A DNA stretch of 22,022 nt. Source: Candidatus Poribacteria bacterium. GTDB taxonomy: Bacteria; Poribacteria; WGA-4E; UBA9662. Both the position numbers and the translations under genes were made by a program. Below the pieces are notes generated by a model. That model was not told the DNA's origin. It made no database searches and saw nothing but the letters and a program-made list of their open reading frames with translations. Positions 15,621-22,022 of this stretch are shown here, in pieces (the stretch's first letter is position 1; every line of letters begins with the position of its first letter). The stretch covers positions 5,029 through 27,050 of the forward strand of contig PACG01000241.1 of the NCBI GenBank assembly GCA_002699335.1, read 5' to 3'.

Positions 15621-16685
15621 TTAGAGCTTGGGATAGTTGGGAACGTCCTTATAATTCTTCCAGGACTCCTTATAGATCTTCCAGATCCCATCTTTGGCAT
15701 CAATGGCTAAAATCAGGGTTTTGGTACCGAAGTCACGATAGGCAGGGCGGTTGCCGGAGGCCGGGGTAAACGCCTTGTAGGTCTGCAGAAAACCGACATC
15801 GGCTACTGCGGTGTCGCCGTTAATTTGCAGATTGGAGATTAAAACCTCGATCTTGCTATAACGCTTGTTGAGTCGTACCATTCCTTGACGTAACTGCGCC
15901 TTATTTAAAATCCGCTTTTTTTCCTGATCTTCTTTGCCGTCTACTACAGTTACCCGTGTGATCTTAGCTTCATTAGCATATTGTGCCATGTAGGTCTGGA
16001 GATCTTTGGTTTGCCAAGACCTCTGCCAAGCACCCAAAACCTGCCGAATTTTGAGTTGGGTATCCACCGGCGTGTTACCCGACAAACCCGATGCGGCTTC
16101 ATTGATCGTAACAGTGGGCCCTGTCTCCGGTGAGTCTGTGTCCTCTGTACTGGCGATCACCTCCTGACTGCTTTGAGGAAATTCCTGCTGATCACGGAGT
16201 TCTTGATCTCGAACCAGATACCATCTTTTCTGCACTCCTTTTCGCTTGACCACCAGATCTCGATAAGTTCGCATTAACAACTGTCCATCCTTGAACAACT
16301 CGACGGGGATCGACTCAATTCGATAAAGGTCTTTGCTTCGCGGATCTTTACGATGAGAAAGGGGTTTCACCTGGGCTACAATTTTACCGTAAGGTCTCGT
16401 CCGTTTAACCGCTTCGTTGTACTGCTGCTGGGCCTCTTTGCTAGTTCGCAAAGCGACTGGATCCCATAAATTCTGATACTTTTTTGAATCTTTGGATTCG
16501 ACAGCGGCTTCCCATCTGTGGGCAAATGTCTCGATTTCTTCGCCTTTACCGGTCAGGGCAGCAACAATGGCAGTGATCACAACAATACCTATTGCCGCAC
16601 AGGTACCAACTACGACTTGGCTATTTTTGAAGACTTGCTCTAACCATGTCTTTCTCTTTTCAACATTTTCATTTTCGTTTTGCAT
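15621..16685 (-). CDS. Membrane-anchored protein with NTF2-like domains (Cds6-like)
   Basis: A 354-residue protein. A short charged N-terminus precedes one membrane helix (about residues 24-45), so most of it should face the periplasm. Two NTF2/SnoaL-like alpha+beta domains follow. The first begins FAHRWEAAVESKDSKKYQNLW. The second begins LGAWQRSWQTKDLQTYMAQY, the pattern of the domain attached to Cds6-type L,D-transpeptidase proteins. They are joined by an acidic, low-complexity linker (about residues 170-200). No catalytic residues can be named, so a binding or scaffolding role is likely. It ends WKIYKESWKNYKDVPNY, nearly the same ending as the neighbouring lipoprotein. It lies 17 bases after that gene, with GAGGAAA before its ATG, so the two form an operon. 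Confidence 0.75.
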   Translation of the reverse strand: MQNENENVEKRKTWLEQVFKNSQVVVGTCAAIGIVVITAIVAALTGKGEEIETFAHRWEAAVESKDSKKYQNLWDPVALRTSKEAQQQYNEAVKRTRPYGKIVAQVKPLSHRKDPRSKDLYRIESIPVELFKDGQLLMRTYRDLVVKRKGVQKRWYLVRDQELRDQQEFPQSSQEVIASTEDTDSPETGPTVTINEAASGLSGNTPVDTQLKIRQVLGAWQRSWQTKDLQTYMAQYANEAKITRVTVVDGKEDQEKKRILNKAQLRQGMVRLNKRYSKIEVLISNLQINGDTAVADVGFLQTYKAFTPASGNRPAYRDFGTKTLILAIDAKDGIWKIYKESWKNYKDVPNYPKL

Positions 16686-16702
16686 TGCCAGTTTCCTCAG
16701 AT

Positions 16703-18025
16703 TTAGTACTTCGGTACATCTTCATAGATTCGCCAAAACTCACGGTAGATTCGCCATTTTTGCTCCTGCTTGTGCAGCCAAATTTCCCGTTCCCAAACCT
16801 CGTATAAGGCAGGTTGCGTTTGACGTCGGTTCGAGGTTTTATTCAGCCGGTAGGTCGCCACCAGGCTACCCCCCTCAGCCTCGATCTTAGGTTTGTCGGC
16901 GGAGGCGTTCTGAGTCCACGTGTTCTGAGCCATTTCACGAATCACCGAAGCCATCTGCTCGTAACTAAAATAGTTCCGGTTTTCTCCATTAGTGCGAATC
17001 ACCAATTGCTCGACCTGTACCTCTTTGTTATAAAAACGCAGGTGAGCATTGAGATTACCATCCCACCAAGCCTGATCCCAGCGGTCCAGCTCTCGCTGAC
17101 CATCCGTGATTTGTGTTCGAGTTAGCGTGGTTTTACCTGTGCGTTGGGGTATCCATGCTTGAAGGCGTTGGGCAAAAACTCTGGCCTCCTGGATTTTTCG
17201 ATCCAGTATTGTGTCGTGGTCCTGCAAGACCTTCTGTTTCCCCAGAGTCTCAATCTGTTGCGAGTATCTCTGGCCTTGGGCGATAGCACGACTCTCTGCT
17301 TCTTCTGAGGCTTTACGAGCGGACTCAATTTGGGCTTGTGCTTGAGCTAACTGACGTTCGTAGCGTCGGATTTCATCTTGATAATCCTCGATCTCGCGCT
17401 TGGCTTGTTGAGATTCCGCGTGGACCTGGTCATACCGAGCCTGTAATCGATCGCGCTTCTCTCTGGCCTGACGAGCTTCAGCTTGACTGTGGGATACCTG
17501 ATTTAACTGTTGTTGAATCCGTCGTTCTAGATCCAACTCTAGCTTATCCTTTTGCTGGTTGGCCCGACCGGCTTCGGATCTGGCATTTTTCAGTTCTGAC
17601 CTCGCCTGCTGCATTTCGGATCTTAATTTTTCAATTTCGCCTGATTTTCGGTCGATAACAGTGTTGAGTTCATTCTCTCTCGATATGGCAGCCGCCTCTT
17701 GGGCCGCGACTTGGGCTGAGACCAGTGCCTGATAGGCTCGCTGAATTGAGGTTAAGCCCTGTTTGGCCTCTCTGGCCTTTTTGGCTTCGGCTATCTGTTG
17801 TTCAGCCTTGGTCAATAGCTCGGGGGTCAGTTTTTTAGCATTTTTCAGGTAGGCTTGATCAAGAGCGACCTCAGATTGAGAGATGGCGGCCTCAACGTGC
17901 TCGATGCGGATTTTGCCTAATTTACTGCCACAGCCGATCAGAGGCAACCCAACCAGTATTAAAAGTCCCAAGTGTGTGAAGTGGTTTTGGAGGTCGCTCT
18001 TTTTAGTACTCTGAATTGATTTCAT
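16703..18025 (-). CDS. Coiled-coil lipoprotein with DUF4398-like and NTF2-like domains
   Basis: A 440-residue lipoprotein. A hydrophobic segment ends in LPLIGC with the lipidated Cys at residue 32. Residues about 40-115 (VEAAISQSEVALDQAY...) resemble DUF4398, a small helical domain of envelope lipoproteins. Residues about 115-290 are one long Glu/Gln/Arg/Ala-rich coiled coil. The C-terminal 120 residues form an NTF2-like domain beginning ELDRWDQAWWDGNLNAHLRF and ending WRIYREFWRIYEDVPKY. The coil could span a good part of the periplasm. It is the first gene of the minus-strand operon (AGGAG before its ATG) and is divergent from the Omp85 gene. The residue after the Cys is Gly, so no inner-membrane retention signal of the enterobacterial Asp+2 type is seen. 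Function is unknown. Confidence 0.8.
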   Translation of the reverse strand: MKSIQSTKKSDLQNHFTHLGLLILVGLPLIGCGSKLGKIRIEHVEAAISQSEVALDQAYLKNAKKLTPELLTKAEQQIAEAKKAREAKQGLTSIQRAYQALVSAQVAAQEAAAISRENELNTVIDRKSGEIEKLRSEMQQARSELKNARSEAGRANQQKDKLELDLERRIQQQLNQVSHSQAEARQAREKRDRLQARYDQVHAESQQAKREIEDYQDEIRRYERQLAQAQAQIESARKASEEAESRAIAQGQRYSQQIETLGKQKVLQDHDTILDRKIQEARVFAQRLQAWIPQRTGKTTLTRTQITDGQRELDRWDQAWWDGNLNAHLRFYNKEVQVEQLVIRTNGENRNYFSYEQMASVIREMAQNTWTQNASADKPKIEAEGGSLVATYRLNKTSNRRQTQPALYEVWEREIWLHKQEQKWRIYREFWRIYEDVPKY

Positions 18026-18225
18026 CTTCTAAACTCCTATTTATATCGAGCCCCGGTCTTCATGGACCAGAATAGTTTAGGTTAGATCGTTTGAAGGTCG
18101 GGAGATTTAGAAAAGTAGCGTAGATTTAGATTTCACCATAGATATACTACGCTTAATAGCTTGATCTGTTTCTACTTTTTATTCTTCAATTTCTCGATCA
18201 TCAGACTTAGATTTCGCCGTACAGG
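18026..18225. promoter_or_regulatory. Divergent promoter region of the envelope locus
   Basis: This 200-base AT-rich spacer separates the lipoprotein operon (minus) from the Omp85 gene (plus), so it must hold both promoters. I could not single out convincing -35/-10 pairs. An inverted repeat, GCGTAG (18118-18123) and CTACGC (18147-18152), lies near the middle and could be a shared regulator site. Confidence 0.45.
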
Positions 18226-20094
18226 ATGATTAAGGTTGAAGCCGGAATTGGTCTGTGGAATAATACTTTTGTGCCGACCAAATCTTTCTTAACTCACCAA
18301 TCCCCGGCAAATGGCACTCGGTTACGCTTGTGGTTACTGTTACTTGGAACAAGCTTGCCACTGATTGTCGTTAGTTTGGCCTCTGTGGCCGGAACACTTG
18401 CACCTACAATCCAACAGATCGTCCTCACCGGGAACCGACGACTGGCTGATAGCGAGATTCGAGCTATCATGCAAACACAAATCGGCCAAGTTTTCGATCG
18501 AGAGTTGCTAAATCGGGATTTTGAGAAGATCATAACCCATTTTCAGCAGCAAGGCTATCGCTTTGCTCGCATCGACAACGAACGGCTGCTAATTAAACAG
18601 TTTGAGCGTGGGATCTATCTCCACATCCACATTGACGAAGGCATGATCGGGATAATTACTGTTGAAGGGAATCATCGAACTCGCCCAAAGGTCATTACTC
18701 GCGAGTTGCTGTTCCAGGTCGGATCGGTCTATACTCGAGACGATGAACTGGAAAGCGAACGGATTTTGCGACGAAAACCCTATCTGAGTCAAGCTGAAAT
18801 CACCGCTACTCGTAACTTGGAAACGATGAAAATCCAGATTCATGTCGAGGTCAGCGACACTTGGACTCTGATTCCAACCTTAGACCTGCCAACTTTCTCT
18901 AAAGATCAGTCTGATCTACTGGTTCGCCTCTCAGAAAGTAACGTTTTTGGCAGTGGTAACGGTTACCAGTTTCGATTTCAGCAGGTTAGAGAAGCCCAAC
19001 GAAAGACGCGGAATCTACTCAGCGTTGGCTACAGCATCCCACGAACTTTCGGCACGCATCTGCATACGGTCAGCCGTTATACCCAAAAGGCGGAAGGCGA
19101 TACCTGGACCATCGGTCTTTTCTATCCTCTCTACTCGCTGAAATCGAAGTGGGGAGTCGACTTTTCTCTGTCCGAGTCGGTTGACCAGTTTGACTGGTAT
19201 CAGGATGGTAAGCCCATCCAGTCTTTCCTCGGACGCCAATACCTCTATTCTGGACAGGTAATCCGTTCATTCGGTTCCAGAACAAAAAAGGCGAAAATAG
19301 GGTTATGGGCTAGCTCCAATACCTTTCGCAGCCAGAGATTGGATAATGGTGAGCAAAGCAGTCGCTTGCTTATCGATCGCCAGATTACCCTGGTGGGAAT
19401 TTCCTTAGCTAGGCAAAGAGCCACCTTTATCCGAACCCGTTATCTGAACCAGATGGGTCGAGTTGAAGATATTGCCATCGGTCATGCTTATGGCGCCAAA
19501 ATTGGCCGTTCCATGACTTGGCTTGGATCGGACCGACCGGAAACGGAATTGAGGTTCTTTGCCACCTCTTTATATCGGACACCTTCCCAGTTATACTTGA
19601 CTACTGATGTTAACCTGCTCACCCGGATGACGCCGGGTGTTACTCCAGTCTCCAGTCTCGTTGCCAGTTGTCGACTGATCCAGAAAAGCGTTCTCTCCCA
19701 AACACTGGCCATCCGACTTGAGGCCGTAATGGGGCTAAATTTGGAGGGGCGTGGTCAAGTGCTGCTCGGTGGCGCCAACGGATTACGCGGATACCCGCTG
19801 CGGCGATTCGAAGGTGAAAAAAGCCTGCTGCTAAATATCGAAAGTCGCGGTCTTTACTGGGAGACCGATTGGGTGATTGTCGGATCTATTATTTTTGTCG
19901 ATGTTGGCTACATTTGGCGAAAAGGAACGTTTCGTCTACGCCAACCTAGACGAAGCCTGGGGTTCGGGCTAAGGCTGAGTAGTCCAAAACTAAACTACCG
20001 GGTCTATCGATTGGAGTTTTCCTACCCGTTAGATCTACCTGAGCGTAGTTCCAAAATACCAGCCGTCACCTATACGATCGGACATCTTTTTTAG
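18226..20094 (+). CDS. Omp85-family outer-membrane beta-barrel protein with POTRA domains
   Basis: A 622-residue BamA/TamA-like protein. An N-terminal extension of about 30 residues precedes a hydrophobic signal segment (about 33-58). Two POTRA domains follow: IQQIVLTGNRRLADSEIR opens the first near residue 63, and IGIITVEGNHRTRPKVITRE opens the second near residue 142. The rest is beta-barrel strands ending in Phe (TYTIGHLF), the outer-membrane insertion signal. The barrel-lumen loop motif is present as GLRGYPLRRFEG, with LRGY at residues 520-523, equivalent to VRGF/Y. With only two POTRAs it is shorter than BamA (five) and closer to minimal Omp85 translocases or assembly factors, so I do not call it BamA. 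The ribosome binding site of the ATG is poor; a GTG at codon 16 is another possible start. Confidence 0.85.
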   Translation: MIKVEAGIGLWNNTFVPTKSFLTHQSPANGTRLRLWLLLLGTSLPLIVVSLASVAGTLAPTIQQIVLTGNRRLADSEIRAIMQTQIGQVFDRELLNRDFEKIITHFQQQGYRFARIDNERLLIKQFERGIYLHIHIDEGMIGIITVEGNHRTRPKVITRELLFQVGSVYTRDDELESERILRRKPYLSQAEITATRNLETMKIQIHVEVSDTWTLIPTLDLPTFSKDQSDLLVRLSESNVFGSGNGYQFRFQQVREAQRKTRNLLSVGYSIPRTFGTHLHTVSRYTQKAEGDTWTIGLFYPLYSLKSKWGVDFSLSESVDQFDWYQDGKPIQSFLGRQYLYSGQVIRSFGSRTKKAKIGLWASSNTFRSQRLDNGEQSSRLLIDRQITLVGISLARQRATFIRTRYLNQMGRVEDIAIGHAYGAKIGRSMTWLGSDRPETELRFFATSLYRTPSQLYLTTDVNLLTRMTPGVTPVSSLVASCRLIQKSVLSQTLAIRLEAVMGLNLEGRGQVLLGGANGLRGYPLRRFEGEKSLLLNIESRGLYWETDWVIVGSIIFVDVGYIWRKGTFRLRQPRRSLGFGLRLSSPKLNYRVYRLEFSYPLDLPERSSKIPAVTYTIGHLF

Positions 20095-20098
20095 TTTC

Positions 20099-20112
20099 TT
20101 CGTCCGGACGAA
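20099..20112. repeat. Perfect 14-bp palindrome after the Omp85 gene
   Basis: TTCGTCCGGACGAA is a perfect inverted repeat without spacer, just after the Omp85 stop and about 40 bases upstream of the HNH gene promoter. With no loop it is not a terminator; it could bind a dimeric protein. Confidence 0.35.
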
Positions 20113-20151
20113 CATCCACGCTTCATCTTGTCCGACCCAGACACCTTTTGC

Positions 20152-20180
20152 TTGATAGCAAAAATCTAGCGTGTTAAAAT
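20152..20180 (+). promoter_or_regulatory. Promoter of the HNH-lipoprotein-rnpA-yidD cluster
   Basis: TTGATA (20152-20157) and TAAAAT (20175-20180) are separated by exactly 17 bases, each one mismatch from consensus. Transcription would start near 20187, about 30 bases before the HNH gene. No other good promoter is seen before rnpA, so this may drive the whole cluster. Confidence 0.65.
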
Positions 20181-20216
20181 AGGAAAATAGGTTATTATTA
20201 TCGATCGCACCGGGGG

Positions 20217-20729
20217 ATGGGGTTGGAGGCGCGAGTTCTCGTCCTAAATGCAAGCTACGAAGCAATCAACGTTTGTAATCTGAAACGAGCGTTAAAAATG
20301 GTTCTCAAAGGAACCGCTCAGACCGAAGAAGCATCTGACTGGCATGAGGTTTGCTCGCCATCACTAAGGATGAGGCGACCTCTGGTTATTCGCCTAGTCA
20401 GCTATGTTCATATCCCGCACCTTGCCATTAAGTTCTCCCGCAAAAATGTTTTTGTCCGGGATCGGTATACATGTCAGTATTGTGGCGAAAAACCGGCCAG
20501 ACCTTTGCTGACCATCGACCACGTGGTGCCACGATCCCGCAGCGGCGCTACCCGATGGGAAAACGTTGTTGCTGCTTGCCGCTCCTGCAATAACAAGAAA
20601 GGGAACCAAACCCCACACGAGGCAAAAATGATAACTCCACGAAAGCCAAAAGCGCCGACCATTATTTCCCACCTGCACCCAAACCATCAGAGCTATGACC
20701 CGTCCTGGAAAAAGTATCTCTACCTGTAA
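20217..20729 (+). CDS. HNH endonuclease-family protein
   Basis: A 170-residue protein of a small, widespread HNH family found mostly as stand-alone housekeeping-like genes. It starts in the family manner (ARVLVLNASYEAINVC). The nuclease core is YTCQYCG (C86, C89), TIDHVVPRSRSG (D101, H102), WENVVAACRSCNNKKGN (N116, C121, C124 and the final N-x-x-K-x-x-N turn). It therefore has both zinc-binding Cys pairs and the ββα-metal catalytic His and Asn. The cellular role of this family is not established; no restriction or mobile genes lie next to it. GGGGG just before the ATG could serve as ribosome binding site; a TTG two codons later is a possible alternative start. Its last 35 bases overlap the next gene. 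Confidence 0.88.
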   Translation: MGLEARVLVLNASYEAINVCNLKRALKMVLKGTAQTEEASDWHEVCSPSLRMRRPLVIRLVSYVHIPHLAIKFSRKNVFVRDRYTCQYCGEKPARPLLTIDHVVPRSRSGATRWENVVAACRSCNNKKGNQTPHEAKMITPRKPKAPTIISHLHPNHQSYDPSWKKYLYL

Positions 20730-21417
20730 GCCTTGCGACCAGATTTTGACAAGTATTGTATTCTTGCTGGGCTTGATGCTGAGTTCGGGATGCAGTCTGA
20801 AAGCCCCTGAAGATTATTATCTTTTATTCCGGGGAATGGAAGCCTGGGGGCAGAAAAATCGGACAGTGACCAAACGTACCTTAGGGGATATTATAGAATC
20901 TCCTGAAAAACAACAACCGTTAGTGGTCGCTTTTGAAGTTGGCCAAGAACCGGCCGGCTTCCTCGGGTTCAACGCAATTGAATCGGTTGAGGAACCTGAG
21001 ATAGCATCAATGGTTAAGCCGGATGGAACCGGGCTATCGGTTGAATTACCAAAGGTGGCGATTGCCATTCAGGACAAGGCTTTTCGCCAAGTTTGTCAAG
21101 AAGAGGATATCAATTTAATTCACTGGCGACCTCGAAGTGGAAGGCTAGAGAGTGGTAGTAATATCGTGCAGATCAACTTTATTCCACAGGGGTTTTCCGA
21201 TATTGCCATCTACCATGATTTTCTGTTAATCACTGCTATTGCCTACGGGTCACAGATAGAAAAAAATACCATCGACGCGATCCGGGCGATTGCTGAAGAT
21301 GATTCAGGTTCTCCCGTTATGTTGTTGGAAGGATCAATTGAGTCTTACCTGCAATACTTTTCAGGTAAAATGGATCTCCAGGACTGGCAACGCCAACTGC
21401 AAATCAAAAAATACTAA
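20695..21417 (+). CDS. Lipoprotein of unknown function upstream of rnpA
   Basis: A 240-residue protein with a signal segment (TSIVFLLGLMLSSGC) and a likely lipidated Cys33. The mature part is acidic, mixed alpha/beta, with no motif I recognise. The ATG at 20695 overlaps the HNH gene by 35 bases in another frame and has only a weak ribosome binding site. A TTG at codon 18, after the HNH stop, would also leave an intact signal peptide. It ends 22 bases before rnpA, in the position where rpmH (ribosomal protein L34) usually stands, so it probably shares a transcript with rnpA and yidD. Confidence 0.7.
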   Translation: MTRPGKSISTCKPCDQILTSIVFLLGLMLSSGCSLKAPEDYYLLFRGMEAWGQKNRTVTKRTLGDIIESPEKQQPLVVAFEVGQEPAGFLGFNAIESVEEPEIASMVKPDGTGLSVELPKVAIAIQDKAFRQVCQEEDINLIHWRPRSGRLESGSNIVQINFIPQGFSDIAIYHDFLLITAIAYGSQIEKNTIDAIRAIAEDDSGSPVMLLEGSIESYLQYFSGKMDLQDWQRQLQIKKY

Positions 21418-21439
21418 TTTACTAATTTAAGGATGCGAA

Positions 21440-21778
21440 TTGAAGGTACACCCGGATAAACTAACCCGCAAATCTGAGTTCCAACTCGGTTATCGGATAG
21501 GCCGAAAATACTGGGATCGCTATTTTGTTATCTATGTTCGGGCCAACAATTCACCGACAACCAGACTCGGTATTACGATGAGTAAAAAGGTGGGGGGCAG
21601 CATCAAGCGGAATCGGGTGCGACGGTTGGTGCGGGAAAGTTTTCGTCACTTGAAATCGCAACTCCGATTAGGTATGGATGTGATCGTTGTCGGTCGCCGG
21701 GTTGCAACAGGACTGAAATGCCAACAGGCGCAAGCCTCCTTATGCCGCCTTTTTCGCCGTGCCAGGTTAGTTAGTTAA
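21440..21778 (+). CDS. rnpA: Ribonuclease P protein component
   Basis: A 112-residue protein of normal length for the basic RNase P subunit, which helps the RNA subunit bind pre-tRNA leaders during 5' maturation. The RNR signature is clear: [17 protein letters not shown] (residues 54-70), with the preceding [10 protein letters not shown] strand and N-terminal [16 protein letters not shown]. The start is TTG at 21440 with AAGGA six to seven bases upstream; the ATG at 21433 is out of frame. It is followed after four bases by yidD, the conserved rnpA-yidD order. The usual rpmH partner upstream is missing in this window. Confidence 0.95.
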   Translation: MKVHPDKLTRKSEFQLGYRIGRKYWDRYFVIYVRANNSPTTRLGITMSKKVGGSIKRNRVRRLVRESFRHLKSQLRLGMDVIVVGRRVATGLKCQQAQASLCRLFRRARLVS

Positions 21779-21782
21779 TCGC

Positions 21783-21992
21783 GTGAACGTTGGGCTGCTG
21801 GCGACCATTCGTTTCTACCAAAAATATCTCTCACCCTTATTCTCGCCTCGATGTCGATTTTATCCAACCTGCTCTCAATATGCAGCCGAAGCCGTTCAAA
21901 AACATGGCACGCTGAAAGGGAGCTGGTTATTTTGCCGGCGGATTTGTAAATGTCACCCATTTCATCCGGGTGGCTATGACCCCTTAATTTAA
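21783..21992 (+). CDS. yidD: Membrane protein insertion efficiency factor YidD
   Basis: A 69-residue protein of typical YidD size. It is a small membrane-associated protein that aids YidC-dependent insertion of inner-membrane proteins. Family signatures are intact: [34 protein letters not shown] and [12 protein letters not shown], with the conserved cysteines C24, C30 and C57. The start is a GTG four bases after the rnpA stop, so translation is coupled to rnpA. yidC, the expected next gene, should begin just beyond the window edge. Confidence 0.95.
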   Translation: MNVGLLATIRFYQKYLSPLFSPRCRFYPTCSQYAAEAVQKHGTLKGSWLFCRRICKCHPFHPGGYDPLI

Positions 21993-22022
21993 TTATAAAA
22001 AGTAGAGTTCTAAAAGATAAAC

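Noticed and set aside
15515..15769. Plus-strand 84-residue frame
   Set aside because: It mostly overlaps the 3' end of the NTF2-like gene on the other strand and shows no coding character.
18226..20094. Calling the Omp85 protein BamA
   Set aside because: Only two POTRA domains are visible and the usual BamA neighbours (skp, lpxD, fabZ) are absent.
1..22022. CRISPR array, integrase, toxin-antitoxin or restriction system
   Set aside because: No evenly spaced direct repeats and no such protein motifs were seen; the lone HNH protein belongs to a stand-alone family and lacks a methylase or specificity partner.

Overview
The window reads as a Gram-negative bacterial chromosome. It carries an Omp85-type outer-membrane beta-barrel protein, two lipoproteins with lipoboxes, an rnpA-yidD pair and a full-length groEL. 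The middle is occupied by creatininase-like, RraA-like, AGE-epimerase-like, PIG-L-like, phytanoyl-CoA-dioxygenase-like and GH32/43-like-propeller genes. That mixture is familiar from Poribacteria, Latescibacterota, Planctomycetes and related environmental or sponge-associated lineages. I place the organism there by gene content only, with low to moderate confidence. Composition is patchy: a hand count gives 25/60 G+C in a groEL stretch (2881-2940) and 40/60 in the RraA-like gene (5821-5880).

Layout. (1) 4-1919, plus: three overlapping membrane genes, an unknown four-helix protein, a DUF2157 protein and a GDYXXLXY protein. (2) 2326-4150: a solitary groEL with a clear sigma70-type promoter, a perfect 16-bp palindrome over its -10 box and a strong intrinsic terminator. 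It has no groES beside it and a His-rich tail in place of the Gly-Met tail. (3) 4350-5087, plus: a creatininase-family hydrolase. (4) 9343-5469, minus: three co-directional genes for a GH32/43-like propeller protein, an AGE-family sugar epimerase broken by one in-frame TGA, and an RraA-like aldolase/regulator. (5) About 9.4-15.5 kb: a gene graveyard. It holds a PIG-L deacetylase with frameshifts and stops, remnants of IS3-, IS1380-, IS4- and IS1-type transposases, and an esterase that has lost its catalytic Ser and His. One intact phytanoyl-CoA dioxygenase-like gene with its own promoter sits inside it. (6) 15621-20094: an envelope locus. A coiled-coil lipoprotein and a membrane-anchored protein with NTF2-like domains form a minus-strand operon, divergent from an Omp85 protein. 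(7) 20152-21992, plus: an HNH endonuclease, an unknown lipoprotein, rnpA and yidD, with yidC expected just beyond the edge.

How the genes may work together. The propeller, epimerase and RraA genes look like a small carbohydrate/organic-acid catabolic unit that is now partly broken. The lipoprotein, NTF2-like and Omp85 genes look like one envelope-spanning unit, because the first two share a distinctive C-terminal motif and the third is divergently transcribed from the same 200-bp region. I saw no CRISPR array, no convincing tRNA or rRNA gene, and no recognisable defence or biosynthetic system. The least explained material is the envelope locus and the groEL control region.
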